DNA of 64,000 bases from Coprococcus_C hominis (GCF_020687505.1 NZ_JAJEQT010000002.1), one strand, 5' to 3'. Shown: positions 36,575-45,329, counted from the stretch's first letter. Notes: generated from the sequence alone by a model not told the origin. Translations and numbers: made by a program.

Positions 36575-36980
36575 ATGTTTGCAGATGGATTTCTCCTGCG
36601 AAAGCCAAAGGAGGACGAAATATGGCAAACAGAGAGTACAAAAGTGATGTGCACCGTGTATAATATCAATCCGGGGAATAATGAGGATTTGAAGAAGCGG
36701 AGCCAGACATTGCGGGAGTATATGATATTTGTTGGATATGTAAATGAGAATCTCGCAAAGGCAAAAAAGGGCGAGAAGGATTATGAGGTTGCAATCAGAG
36801 ATGCGGTGAACCGCTGTATTGCAGAAGAATAAAACACTTGAACAGATTGCGGATGAACTCGAAGAATCTGTCAAAGATATCCGGCCAATTTACGATATCG
36901 TGAAGAAACATGCTCCAGAATATGATGTGGATGTAATTACCACAGAAGTACTGGAAACACGGGAAAATAAAAAAGAATAA
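36575..36980 (+). pseudogene. Rpn-family nuclease/transposase remnant
   Basis: Frame one (to 36832) carries YNINPGNNEDLKKRSQTLREY and EVAIRDAVNRCIAEE, the typical middle of Rpn recombination-promoting nuclease-like proteins. A second frame (about 36831-36980) carries the family's typical end, EQIADELEESVKDIRPIYDI. The N-terminal PD-(D/E)XK core is missing and a frameshift or deletion separates the parts. Confidence 0.6.
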
Positions 36981-37005
36981 AACTTTAAAAAGAGGTGAAG
37001 CGGAT

Positions 37006-37047
37006 ATGAAATTTATTCGAGGTATCTACTCAGTACAGTTGATGTAA
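37006..37047 (+). CDS. 13-residue leader peptide ORF
   Basis: MKFIRGIYSVQLM followed by TAA, with AGAGGTGA 7 bases before the ATG. The last third of the ORF overlaps pairing arm 1 of the switch described next, so its translation should affect the folding of the leader. Confidence 0.5.
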   Translation: MKFIRGIYSVQLM

Positions 37048-37145
37048 ACTGTTGGCAGATTGTGCTGAGGTGAAAATAAACTTGCTAGCAGTCGTTAACT
37101 GTACTGTCCAAATGATTGAAATATAATATTAAAGGAGTACAGTTA
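37031..37145 (+). promoter_or_regulatory. Three-arm leader switch at the ABC exporter start
   Basis: Arm 1, CAGTACAGTT at 37031-37040 inside the leader ORF, is complementary to arm 2, AACTGTACTG at 37097-37106; the helix extends to 14 bp with two G-T pairs. Arm 3, AGTACAGTTA at 37136-37145, is complementary to TAACTGTACT at 37096-37105. Arm 3 spans the end of the ribosome site (AAGGAG 37132-37137) and the first base of the start codon. Arm 2 can pair with only one partner at a time, the geometry of a translational attenuator. Confidence 0.6.
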
Positions 37146-38830
37146 TGCGCTATATAAAAGAAATTCTAAAGAATAACAAATTGTGGGTATTGGCTTACAT
37201 TGGACTAGGTATATTTAATGCATTTATGGCTAATTACAAAACGGACTATTTTCAGAAGGTTATTGACGGATTGGCGGCCGGAACACTTACATTTGCAGGA
37301 GTTATAACCTACGGTCTTATTTTGCTGGTAAATTATTGTATGAATTATCTGGATAATTATCCGGAAAAGAAATTGGAGTATGGTATTTATCTGGATTTTA
37401 AGCTTTTATCGCTTAGAAAAATAAGTACAATCGATTATACGGAATATCAGAAAATAGGTACTGGAAAACTTGTTCAAAGGATTGAGAATGGTTCATCCGC
37501 AGGCAGAAATGTAGTATTCAATTTCTGGTTGCGTTTGATTCGTGATTTACTTCCTACTATTGTTTTTAGTGTATATTTTATTTGGAAGATTGATAAAATA
37601 ATTACTTACATATTGTTTGTAGGCTATATACTTATTTTTATAATAACCAATATTCTACTAAAGTTTCTATACAAAATAAAAGAAAAGATTCTGAACAGTG
37701 AGGAGCTATTCAATCATTTTCTGGTCAGGGGCTTTATGGAAATGCTGGTGTTCCGTATGAGCAAACAGTTTCCGAGTGAAATAAAGAAAACCCGTAGTGC
37801 AAAAGAGGATATTGTATCATCAAAAGTAAAAATGAATATGATTCATGAAGCTTTTTTTACAATATTTGCGCTGCTTGTGGCAATGTTAGATATTGGTATT
37901 TTATTTTATGCATGGAAAACAAAAAATCTTACAGTGGGTTCTATAGTTGCACTCATTGCGCTGATTGAAAATGCTTACACGCCGATAGCTATTTTTAATG
38001 TACTTTATGTTCAATATAAATTGGACAAGGCATCCTATAAGAGATTTGAAGAATTTTTAGATTTAAAAGAGGATAATCAATTAAGAAATGGTGACGCAAT
38101 TCATACGGACATTGGGGAAATATCGATAAAAAACTTATCGTTTCAATATGAAGAACGGAAAATTATTGATGATTTGAGCCTGTTCATAAAACGGGGACAA
38201 AAAATAGCTTTTGTAGGTGAAAGTGGCTCAGGGAAATCCACTGTGATTAAGATATTACTGGGATTACTAAAATACAATCAGGGAGAAATCTACTTAGGTG
38301 ATATGGAGTTAAGTGGAATTTGCCTTAATAATTTGTATGACAGAGTCAGCTACATATCGCAGGATGTTCCTGTTTTTGATGGAACAATAAAGGAAAATCT
38401 GGTATTTGAGAAGAATGTGTCAGAAGAACAAATGCTGGACGCATTGAAGGAAGTGCAATTATCTCATTTGGTTGAGAATCTTGCGGAAGGTTTAGATACT
38501 GAAATTGGAGAGAAAGGTACTTGCTTATCAGGAGGAGAAAAACAAAGACTTGCATTCGCACGCTTGTGGTTTGAAAACCCTGAACTTGTCGTTTTGGATG
38601 AAGCAACATCTGCAATGGATAATTTAACTGAAGAAAATGTAATGAAATCGGTTATGCTAAAAATGAAAGATAAAACGGTCATTGCGATTGCGCATAGATT
38701 GAATTCCATTGCCGGTTTTGACAGAATTATTCTCTTTAGAGAAGGGAAGATTGTTGGACAAGGGACTTTTGAAGAACTATTACATACGGATTCTTATTTT
38801 AAGGAATTGTATAATGCGAATGTGCAATAA
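37145..38830 (+). CDS. ABC exporter, fused membrane and ATPase domains
   Basis: A 561-residue half-transporter. Six membrane helices span about 15-300. The ATPase domain has Walker A GESGSGKST (about 358-366), the Q-loop in SYISQDVPVFDG, signature LSGGEKQR, Walker B ELVVLDEATS and the H-loop in AIAHRL. It would act as a homodimer exporting a drug, lipid or peptide; no peptidase C39 domain is present, so a bacteriocin role is not indicated. The start codon is embedded in arm 3 of the leader switch. AT-rich codon use fits the island. Confidence 0.9.
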   Translation: MRYIKEILKNNKLWVLAYIGLGIFNAFMANYKTDYFQKVIDGLAAGTLTFAGVITYGLILLVNYCMNYLDNYPEKKLEYGIYLDFKLLSLRKISTIDYTEYQKIGTGKLVQRIENGSSAGRNVVFNFWLRLIRDLLPTIVFSVYFIWKIDKIITYILFVGYILIFIITNILLKFLYKIKEKILNSEELFNHFLVRGFMEMLVFRMSKQFPSEIKKTRSAKEDIVSSKVKMNMIHEAFFTIFALLVAMLDIGILFYAWKTKNLTVGSIVALIALIENAYTPIAIFNVLYVQYKLDKASYKRFEEFLDLKEDNQLRNGDAIHTDIGEISIKNLSFQYEERKIIDDLSLFIKRGQKIAFVGESGSGKSTVIKILLGLLKYNQGEIYLGDMELSGICLNNLYDRVSYISQDVPVFDGTIKENLVFEKNVSEEQMLDALKEVQLSHLVENLAEGLDTEIGEKGTCLSGGEKQRLAFARLWFENPELVVLDEATSAMDNLTEENVMKSVMLKMKDKTVIAIAHRLNSIAGFDRIILFREGKIVGQGTFEELLHTDSYFKELYNANVQ

Positions 38831-38855
38831 TTGAACTTTTTACAGAACAATTAAT

Positions 38856-38896
38856 ATCCCCGGAGACAGGGTTAACCACCCAAAATCTCCGGGGAT
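38856..38896. terminator. Bidirectional terminator
   Basis: ATCCCCGGAGA pairs with TCTCCGGGGAT, an 11-bp perfect stem, between the exporter (plus) and the convergent CYTH gene (minus). Confidence 0.75.
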
Positions 38897-38919
38897 GTTT
38901 CGCTTGAAAATAACGTTAA

Positions 38920-39441
38920 TTATGCAGAAAGTGACTGTATAAACTGTGCGATTTCTTCTTTGCGCATCACGCTCATCGTACTGTTGTGGAAATGCGTATC
39001 ATACGTCACTTCTTTTTTCACTGCAAAAGAATCCGGTAAGGTGTAGTTCTTGGCTGTTTCTTCATCCGGGAATTCCACTTCGCCCATAACAAGCCCATCA
39101 AACAATCCTTCGAAGATATCAAGCTCTAAGGTAAGCCCCTGATTAAGCGGAATCTTATAGCGCGTTTTCGCAATCACATTGCCGTCTGCTTTGGCGCAGA
39201 GTGTCCGGTAAGCAGCTTCGTCAATCGGAAGCTCAAATTCCTGTCGGGCTAACATACCACTACTTTTGACAGTCAGGACATATTGGTAATCAGAGACTGC
39301 AGATGCTGCGTCGTATAAGGTTTTCTTGCGTACCCGGATCACCGGATTGGTCGTCACATATGCCTGCTCGATGCTGTAATGTGGATATGTGTCTAGCTGA
39401 TCTGGCAGTTTATGAAATAAAAATTTGCGTTCGATTTCCAT
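38920..39441 (-). CDS. CYTH-domain triphosphate tunnel enzyme
   Basis: A 173-residue protein beginning MEIERKF, the ExExK signature of the CYTH/triphosphate tunnel metalloenzyme family. Alternating charged strands follow (IRVRKK, FELPIDE, KTRYKIP, LELDIFEG, GEVEFPDEE), lining the tunnel. Members hydrolyse inorganic triphosphate or act on nucleoside triphosphates; the exact substrate is unknown. Both ends are complete. A 5' fragment is duplicated at 36126-36530. Confidence 0.88.
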   Translation of the reverse strand: MEIERKFLFHKLPDQLDTYPHYSIEQAYVTTNPVIRVRKKTLYDAASAVSDYQYVLTVKSSGMLARQEFELPIDEAAYRTLCAKADGNVIAKTRYKIPLNQGLTLELDIFEGLFDGLVMGEVEFPDEETAKNYTLPDSFAVKKEVTYDTHFHNSTMSVMRKEEIAQFIQSLSA

Positions 39442-39469
39442 ATTTTGTTCCTCCGTGTCTGGAATATCT
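39065..39469. repeat. 405-bp direct repeat, right copy
   Basis: Covers codons 1-126 and the upstream 28 bases of the CYTH gene; pairs with 36126-36530. Confidence 0.9.
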
Positions 39470-39688
39470 TGAAGATTTCCACAAACTATTATATACTACA
39501 TGTAATTATGGGATGGAATTGTAACATTTGTTAGATACAAATTCGTAAAACCATAACCAATCAATAATTCCTTGTAAATTATAATGTATTTTATAATAGA
39601 AGGAAAGTGGAATTTTAGAAGATGAATATACATGTTTGCGGGTCGGAAATCAACCGGTTTCATGATGCGCAGGGCAAGGAGGATGCAT

Positions 39689-40234
39689 ATGAGTAAAGTA
39701 AATGTATATCTTGCAGATGGTTTTGAAGAGGTCGAAGGGCTGACCGTCGTAGATCTGCTGCGGCGCGCAGGTATCGAGACAGATATGGTATCCATTATGG
39801 GACGGAAAGAAATTACCGGTGCACGGAAGATTCCCGTGCTGGCAGATAAGCTCTTTGAAGAGCAGGACGATCCGGATGTGATCGTGCTTCCGGGCGGTAT
39901 GCCGGGAACCCTGCACTTAAAGGCGCATGAAGGTCTGGCAGATCTGATCCGGAAAGCAGACAAGGAAGGAAAATTGCTTGCAGCAATCTGTGCAGCACCA
40001 ACCATCTATGGAGAGATGGGACTTCTCGAAGGAAAGAATGCAACCTGCTATCCGGGCATGGAGGACAAGCTGCTTGGTGCAAACTGGCAGGAGCAGCCGG
40101 TCGTTGTCGACGGAAACTTCGTGACAAGCCGGGGCGTTGGGACAGCGATTGCATTTGCACTCACATTGGTTACAATCCTGAAGGATGAAGAAACAGCGAA
40201 GTCTTTGGCGAATAGTATAGTTTATAAATGGTAA
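39689..40234 (+). CDS. DJ-1/PfpI family protein
   Basis: A 181-residue protein of the DJ-1/ThiJ group. The conserved Glu is in DGFEEVEGL, the nucleophile elbow cysteine in AAICAAP, and a following TSRGVGTAIAF segment is characteristic. Known activities are deglycase, glyoxalase III-like or chaperone; the exact reaction is disputed for the family. The ATG at 39689 has AAGGAGG upstream; earlier in-frame ATGs do not. It is 19 bases from murF and probably cotranscribed. Confidence 0.88.
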   Translation: MSKVNVYLADGFEEVEGLTVVDLLRRAGIETDMVSIMGRKEITGARKIPVLADKLFEEQDDPDVIVLPGGMPGTLHLKAHEGLADLIRKADKEGKLLAAICAAPTIYGEMGLLEGKNATCYPGMEDKLLGANWQEQPVVVDGNFVTSRGVGTAIAFALTLVTILKDEETAKSLANSIVYKW

Positions 40235-40253
40235 TTCCAATCGGGAGGACGTT

Positions 40254-41618
40254 ATGTACAGATTAACGATAAAGGATATATTGGAAGCAACAGGCGGCGT
40301 ATTGCTGTGTGGCGATGAAAATACAGAGATCAAAGATGTCTGCATCAATTCCAAGGAGATCAAGCCGGGCGATTTGTTTGTCCCGATCATCGGGGAGCGG
40401 GTCGATGCGCATCGTTTTATCGAGAGCGCACTTCACACAGGTGCGGCAACCCTGACATCACAGCATACCGATATTGTTGTATCGGAGAAGCCGTTTGTCT
40501 ACGTGAGTGATACAGAAAAGGCATTGCAGGATATCGGCGCTTATGTGCGCAGGAAGTTTAAGAAGCCGGTTATCGGTGTGACCGGAAGTGTTGGAAAGAC
40601 GACAACGAGACAGATGATTGCAACCGTACTTTCGGGATGCTTAAATGTCTATCAGACCGAGGGCAATCTGAATTCCCAGATCGGTGTGCCGCTGACCCTT
40701 CGACGGATTGACGAGAACGCAGAGGCAGCCGTGCTTGAAATGGGTATCAGCGAACCGGGACAGATGGAGATTCTGTCTGACATGGTGAAGCCGGATATCT
40801 GTGTCGTGACGATGATCGGTGTTGCGCATATCGAATTTATGAAGACGCGTGAGAATATCCGCAAAGAGAAGTTGTCGATTATCAATCATATGAGCCCGGA
40901 TGGTGTGCTGTTCCTAAATGGCGATGATGCACTGCTTGCAGAAGTGAAAGGTGATACCGGCGTCCGTACATTTACATACGGCACTGGTGCGGACTGCGAT
41001 TACCGGGCAGAGAATCTTCATATGGAAGATTACCAGTATGTATATGATTTCGTGCATGGAGACACGCGTGTGCATGTGCGGCTCAACGCACTTGGCAAGC
41101 ACAATGTCGGAAATTCACTGGTCGGTCTTGCAATCGCAGATTATATGGGATTGGATCTGGAGAAGGCAGCAGCCGGACTTTCCGAGTTCAAGGGGCTTCG
41201 TCAGAAGCTGATCCGTGTTCCGGGCAAATACACGATCATCGATGATACTTATAATGCAAGTCCGGATTCCATGAAGGCAAGTCTGGATGTGCTGGAGGAT
41301 CTGGAGACAACCGGTAAGAAAATCGCGGTGCTTGGCGATATGTTCGAGCTTGGTGAAAATGCAGAGCAGTATCATTATGAAGTCGGAAAATACGTGGCGA
41401 CGAAGAAAATCGATGAGCTGGTCGTAGTCGGGGATCTGGCACAGCATATCATGCAGGGCGTACAGGACAGTAATTCTGATATCAACTGTTACAGCTTCAA
41501 GGACAACGGCGAGGTTGCTTTGTATCTGCTTTCTGTGATGCAGCCGGAAGATATCGTGCTGATCAAAGGCTCGAATGGTATGCATCTGGATGAAGTTGTA
41601 AATAATATGCTTGGATAA
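40254..41618 (+). CDS. murF: UDP-MurNAc-tripeptide--D-Ala-D-Ala ligase
   Basis: A 454-residue Mur ligase that adds D-Ala-D-Ala to the peptidoglycan precursor in the cytoplasm. The N-terminal UMAG-binding domain (INSKEIKPGDLFVPI), the ATP loop GVTGSVGKTTT, the middle LEMGISEPGQME and the C-terminal DDTYNASPDSM and VLGDMFELG motifs are in place. The DDTYNASPDSM motif and absence of carbamylated-lysine DDYAH context mark it as MurF. With alr it provides D-Ala-D-Ala metabolism. Start ATG follows GGGAGGACGTT. Confidence 0.95.
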   Translation: MYRLTIKDILEATGGVLLCGDENTEIKDVCINSKEIKPGDLFVPIIGERVDAHRFIESALHTGAATLTSQHTDIVVSEKPFVYVSDTEKALQDIGAYVRRKFKKPVIGVTGSVGKTTTRQMIATVLSGCLNVYQTEGNLNSQIGVPLTLRRIDENAEAAVLEMGISEPGQMEILSDMVKPDICVVTMIGVAHIEFMKTRENIRKEKLSIINHMSPDGVLFLNGDDALLAEVKGDTGVRTFTYGTGADCDYRAENLHMEDYQYVYDFVHGDTRVHVRLNALGKHNVGNSLVGLAIADYMGLDLEKAAAGLSEFKGLRQKLIRVPGKYTIIDDTYNASPDSMKASLDVLEDLETTGKKIAVLGDMFELGENAEQYHYEVGKYVATKKIDELVVVGDLAQHIMQGVQDSNSDINCYSFKDNGEVALYLLSVMQPEDIVLIKGSNGMHLDEVVNNMLG

Positions 41619-41671
41619 TAAGATACATGAATTGTGACAGTGGCATGGCGATGAAACAATTTGTGTATCCG

Positions 41672-41706
41672 ATGAGGTTCTATGGATGCATAGGACCTCA
41701 TTTTTA
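41672..41706 (+). terminator. Terminator after murF
   Basis: ATGAGGTTCTATG (41672-41684) pairs with CATAGGACCTCAT (41689-41701), followed by T5. The rest of the 450-base gap to rubrerythrin holds the promoter described next and nothing else recognised. Confidence 0.85.
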
Positions 41707-41895
41707 ATGTGGTAAGCAATGGAAATGCTTGTACATATGTTGATGTGTGAAATCATGGGACTATATATAGATAAGATCGTGCGTATTGTGCGGCTACACT
41801 TGCACGAGCCAGTGGAATGTGAAAACACATATGAAATAATCCGGCGGCATGATAGGATGTAATTGTGAAAAATCTGTAAATTATGAAAATACAGG

Positions 41896-41949
41896 TTGAC
41901 AGTCAGAATATGGTGTGCTATATTAACAATAACAAAAATGATAATCATT
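41896..41949 (+). promoter_or_regulatory. Rubrerythrin promoter with a Fur/PerR-like box
   Basis: TTGACA (41896-41901), 17-base spacer, TATATT (41919-41924). Just downstream, AATGATAATCATT (41937-41949) is a dyad resembling half of a Fur/PerR-type box (TGATAATnATTATCA). The 5' UTR is then about 135 bases. Confidence 0.65.
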
Positions 41950-42068
41950 ACTGATTTAGAAAAATGTGGATCAATCAGTTCTCGTAAGTATCATTTTGTA
42001 TAATTGCAGATATTATAGCAAAGTATATCATGTGTATAAACATGTGGAAGAATGAAAGGAGATTTATT

Positions 42069-42656
42069 ATGAAATTTGTATGTACAGTTTGTGGATATGT
42101 TTATGAAGGTGACGCAGCTCCGGCAGAGTGCCCAATCTGCCATGCTGGCGCAGATAAGTTCAAGAAAGTAGAAGACGGAGCGATGACACTGGCTGCAGAG
42201 CATGAGTTTGGCGTATATGCTTCTACTGTTAAGAACAACCCGGAAATCAGCGACGAGGATAAGAAGTTTATCTTCGATCAGCTTAAAGCAAACTTCAATG
42301 GTGAGTGCTCAGAGGTTGGTATGTACCTTTGCATGGCAAGAATCGCACATCGTGAAGGCTATCCGGAAATCGGTCTCTATTGGGAGAAGGCAGCTTACGA
42401 AGAAGCAGAGCATGCAGCAAAGTTTGCTGAGATGTTAGGTGAGGACTTAGAGCCAAACATGACAAGTTCTACAAAGAAGAACCTTGCTTGGAGAGTTGAC
42501 TGCGAATATGGCGCAACAGCAGGAAAGGTTGACCTTGCAAAATGTGCAAAGAAGAATAATCTGGATGCAATCCATGACACGGTTCATGAGATGGCAAGAG
42601 ACGAGGCAAGACATGGCAGAGCATTAGAAGGATTACTTAAGAGGTACTTTGGTTAA
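42069..42656 (+). CDS. Rubrerythrin, rubredoxin-domain-first type
   Basis: A 195-residue peroxide-scavenging protein of anaerobes. The rubredoxin-like iron site is at the N-terminus (CTVCGY at 5-10, CPICH later), followed by the four-helix diiron domain with ECSEVGMY, EEAEHAAKF and EMARDEARHG. This reversed order, rubredoxin before the diiron domain, is the reverse rubrerythrin type that reduces H2O2 and O2. Start ATG follows AAAGGAGA. The upstream dyad is consistent with peroxide or iron control. Confidence 0.93.
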   Translation: MKFVCTVCGYVYEGDAAPAECPICHAGADKFKKVEDGAMTLAAEHEFGVYASTVKNNPEISDEDKKFIFDQLKANFNGECSEVGMYLCMARIAHREGYPEIGLYWEKAAYEEAEHAAKFAEMLGEDLEPNMTSSTKKNLAWRVDCEYGATAGKVDLAKCAKKNNLDAIHDTVHEMARDEARHGRALEGLLKRYFG

Positions 42657-42660
42657 GCTA

Positions 42661-42787
42661 CAAGCCATGCAAAACAGTAAAAATAACGCTCCGCAAGTTT
42701 ACTTGCAGGGGCGTTTATTTTTGCTGTTTTATACGGCGCCAGCCGTCCATGAAGCGCCCCGAAGGGGTGCGAATGGGGCATGGCTTG
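42661..42787. other. Structured element with four stems after rubrerythrin
   Basis: Outer stem CAAGCCATGC (42661-42670)/GCATGGCTTG (42778-42787) encloses three hairpins. The first is a long near-perfect hairpin (42671-42730; inner GCAAGT/ACTTGC), T-rich on its 3' side and so likely also a bidirectional terminator. The second is ACGGC-GCCA-GCCGT (42733-42746). The third is GCGCCCC-GAA-GGGGTGC (42754-42770). Confidence 0.6.
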
Positions 42788-42964
42788 TGATTTTACCTTT
42801 TTCCATAAGCATATTAGGTAAAATGTTTGGAATATAGATAAGTGGGAAATTCTCTGAAAAGTGAAAAAATGAAAGATTGTCAAACGGAAAAAGATGCGAT
42901 AGAATATAGGACAATTTATTGAACCGAACGAGATCGGGTGCAGATTGAGGAGACAGACGAAACA

Positions 42965-44743
42965 ATGCGATTCCTTCAGAAACAATATAATAAAAAATGG
43001 ATGCTTCCGTTGCTGACTTTTGTAGTCGGATGTTTGATTTTGACAGCATTTATACATCATTCTTATGATACAAACCGAAAACAGGTGCGGATGATTACGG
43101 AGCTGAATGCAAGCACCTATGCGGAACGACTACGCGACGATATGAACCGCGGAGTTGCTATTACCGATGCACTGAAAGCGATCATAATCAGCGGGAATGG
43201 GACAATTGACAATTTTGAAAAGGTATCTGAGAATCTGATGTCAGATTTTGTTCAAAGCATACAAATTGCACCGGATGGGGTTGTCACAGAGATTTACCCG
43301 GCGGAAGGAAATGAGGCAGGAAAGATAGACCTGCTTCATGATGAAAAACGTGGGGGAATCTGCCGCTATGGAAGAGATAACAATTGTGTAACGATGCAGG
43401 GACCATTTGATTTAAAGCAGGGAGGTCGTGGAATTGCAGTTCGCTATCCTGTCTATCTTGAGGCGGCGGATGGGAATCCTGTATTCTGGGGATTTACCAT
43501 AGTGATTATCCGGGTTCCGGAAATTTTTGAAGAGTCGGTGCAGGCTCTTACGGAGTTTGGGTATGATTACTGCCTGACCAAGACGGTTTCTCCGCTTTCG
43601 GAAGAACGTGAGAGATTATCCTTCTCGAAAGAAGATTTGACAAATCCGGTTACATATACGTTTGAATTCGGCGGCTGTACATTTAATCTGGCAGTCACGC
43701 CAAAAGATGGATGGGAGCAAGGGAGGAAGATACTTCCGAATCTGGTTCTTGGATTCTTCATTGTATTATTTTTGACGGGATTGGTGATTGTCATTCTTGT
43801 AATCGAATTCCATCGGGAGGTATTAAAGAAGATAGCAATCACGGATCCGTTAACCGGACTTTTGAACCGGGATGGGTTTGATGAACAAATCAAAAGTGCA
43901 ATACAGGATACCCCGGATGCGCATTGCGTGGGAATTCAGACAGACATTGATGACTTCAAATTTATCAATGATATGTATGGACACGAAGCAGGTGATACCG
44001 CGCTTCGGATACTTGCGCAGAGTATGCGGAATGCTTTTGAAAAGGATGCGATTCTATGCAGAAATGGTGGCGATGAATTCTCGGCGGTTCTGATAGGAAT
44101 GACGGAGGCAGAAGCGAAGGAAAAAATCGAGAAATTCACTATGCAGCCTAGATATATCACACAGAATGGAGAGAAACGTCCATTTTATATTTCGCTTGGG
44201 TATGCAGAATATCCGAAGGATTGTGATGATGTATCGGAATTAATCCGCTGTGCGGATATGGCACTTTATGCGGTGAAATTACACGGAAAGCATAGCTGCT
44301 GTGCGTATGAGGGTAACTACAAAGTGCAGAATAGAAGCCAGTTGGGATTTGCACTTCAGGATGTGTCAAGAAATCTGCCGGGGGCATTTCTGATATACAT
44401 TGCGGATAAAACGAATGACCGCATCTTATTTGCGAATCAGGAGTTGATAGAATTTGCGGGATGTAAGGATTTTGATGAGTTTCTTGCATATACGGATCAA
44501 CGATTCCGGAATCTGATTCATCCGGAGGAGCAGGATGCGGTTGAGACGAGCATCTGGAAGCAGATTGATTCGGAAAAAAGTGGAAACAATGATTATGTCA
44601 AATTCCGTTTTGCGAAAAAAGACGGAACGTATCGGCCGGTATTCGATCATGGAAGAATCGTGAAGAGCCGGTATTATGGAAATGTATTTTATGTGTTGAT
44701 TATGGATTGTGCTCTGATTGATTCATATTATGACAAAATGTGA
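42965..44743 (+). CDS. Membrane diguanylate cyclase, CHASE-GGDEF-PAS
   Basis: A 592-residue signalling protein. Membrane helix at about 12-32; an extracytoplasmic CHASE-like domain to about 260 (NASTYAERLRDDMNRGVAI); a second helix at about 262-282; the GGDEF domain with DPLTGLLNRDGFD and an intact GGDEF at 368-372; and a C-terminal PAS-like domain with ILFANQELIEFAG. It makes c-di-GMP in the cytoplasm in response to an external ligand. A PAS domain after the GGDEF is an uncommon order. The ATG at 42965 is preferred to the GTG at 42938, though neither has a perfect ribosome site. No c-di-GMP effector is recognised in the window. Confidence 0.88.
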   Translation: MRFLQKQYNKKWMLPLLTFVVGCLILTAFIHHSYDTNRKQVRMITELNASTYAERLRDDMNRGVAITDALKAIIISGNGTIDNFEKVSENLMSDFVQSIQIAPDGVVTEIYPAEGNEAGKIDLLHDEKRGGICRYGRDNNCVTMQGPFDLKQGGRGIAVRYPVYLEAADGNPVFWGFTIVIIRVPEIFEESVQALTEFGYDYCLTKTVSPLSEERERLSFSKEDLTNPVTYTFEFGGCTFNLAVTPKDGWEQGRKILPNLVLGFFIVLFLTGLVIVILVIEFHREVLKKIAITDPLTGLLNRDGFDEQIKSAIQDTPDAHCVGIQTDIDDFKFINDMYGHEAGDTALRILAQSMRNAFEKDAILCRNGGDEFSAVLIGMTEAEAKEKIEKFTMQPRYITQNGEKRPFYISLGYAEYPKDCDDVSELIRCADMALYAVKLHGKHSCCAYEGNYKVQNRSQLGFALQDVSRNLPGAFLIYIADKTNDRILFANQELIEFAGCKDFDEFLAYTDQRFRNLIHPEEQDAVETSIWKQIDSEKSGNNDYVKFRFAKKDGTYRPVFDHGRIVKSRYYGNVFYVLIMDCALIDSYYDKM

Positions 44744-44793
44744 TCGGCAGTGCCCATACATATCAATAAGCAAAATAGAAAAGAGGCAACAAC

Positions 44794-45276
44794 ATGGGTA
44801 AAAAAGAAGAGAAAACAAATGTGATGCGTCTGCTCGATCAGGCGAAAATCGAATACAAGCATTACTGCTATGCAGGCACGGATGCGGTCGGCGGCATGGA
44901 GGTTGTCGAGGTACTGCACCAGGATCCGGATCAGGCATTTAAGACACTGGTCACAGTCGGCAAATCCGGCGAGCATTATGTGTTTGTGATTCCGGTCAAT
45001 CAGGAGCTTGATTTGAAGAAAGCGGCAGAGGCTGCCGGCGAGAAATCCATCGCGATGATTAAGTCCAAGGAATTGCTGCCGTTAACCGGCTATATTCATG
45101 GCGGATGTTCACCACTTGGAATGAAGAAGCAGTTCCGTACATTCTTCCATCAGACCGCCAATGATTTTGAGACGATTATGTTCTCGGCAGGAAAGATCGG
45201 CTATCAGGTGGAGGTGAGTCCGGAAGCACTCCGGAAGATCCTGAAATATGAGACCTGTGATCTCGTAAAGGAATAA
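44794..45276 (+). CDS. ybaK: Aminoacyl-tRNA deacylase (YbaK/EbsC)
   Basis: A 160-residue trans-editing enzyme. The conserved lysine region is FKTLVTVG, and GGCSPLGMKK with the preceding GYIHGG forms the active-site loop. YbaK removes Cys from mischarged tRNA-Pro. Start ATG follows AAAAGAGGC. Adjacent to aspS, but a separate promoter for aspS follows. Confidence 0.92.
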   Translation: MGKKEEKTNVMRLLDQAKIEYKHYCYAGTDAVGGMEVVEVLHQDPDQAFKTLVTVGKSGEHYVFVIPVNQELDLKKAAEAAGEKSIAMIKSKELLPLTGYIHGGCSPLGMKKQFRTFFHQTANDFETIMFSAGKIGYQVEVSPEALRKILKYETCDLVKE

Positions 45277-45294
45277 AAAAATCGTATAAATCCC

Positions 45295-45323
45295 TTTACA
45301 TTTGCCGATAATTAGCTTATAAT
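45295..45323 (+). promoter_or_regulatory. Promoter of the aspS T-box transcript
   Basis: TTTACA (45295-45300), 17-base spacer, TATAAT (45318-45323). Confidence 0.8.
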
Positions 45324-45329
45324 CGAGAC

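Noticed and set aside
36068..36874. 268-codon minus-strand ORF containing the CYTH fragment
   Set aside because: It reads through unrelated sequence on both sides of the duplicated segment; the original start and ribosome site are internal at 36502.
22150..37000. Integrative element or prophage
   Set aside because: No integrase, relaxase, phage structural genes or tRNA attachment site were seen; only an XRE gene and a C-terminal fragment of a mobile-element protein.
37145..38830. Bacteriocin or lantibiotic export cluster
   Set aside because: The exporter has no C39 peptidase domain, no modification enzyme is near, and the 13-residue ORF has no leader-core layout.
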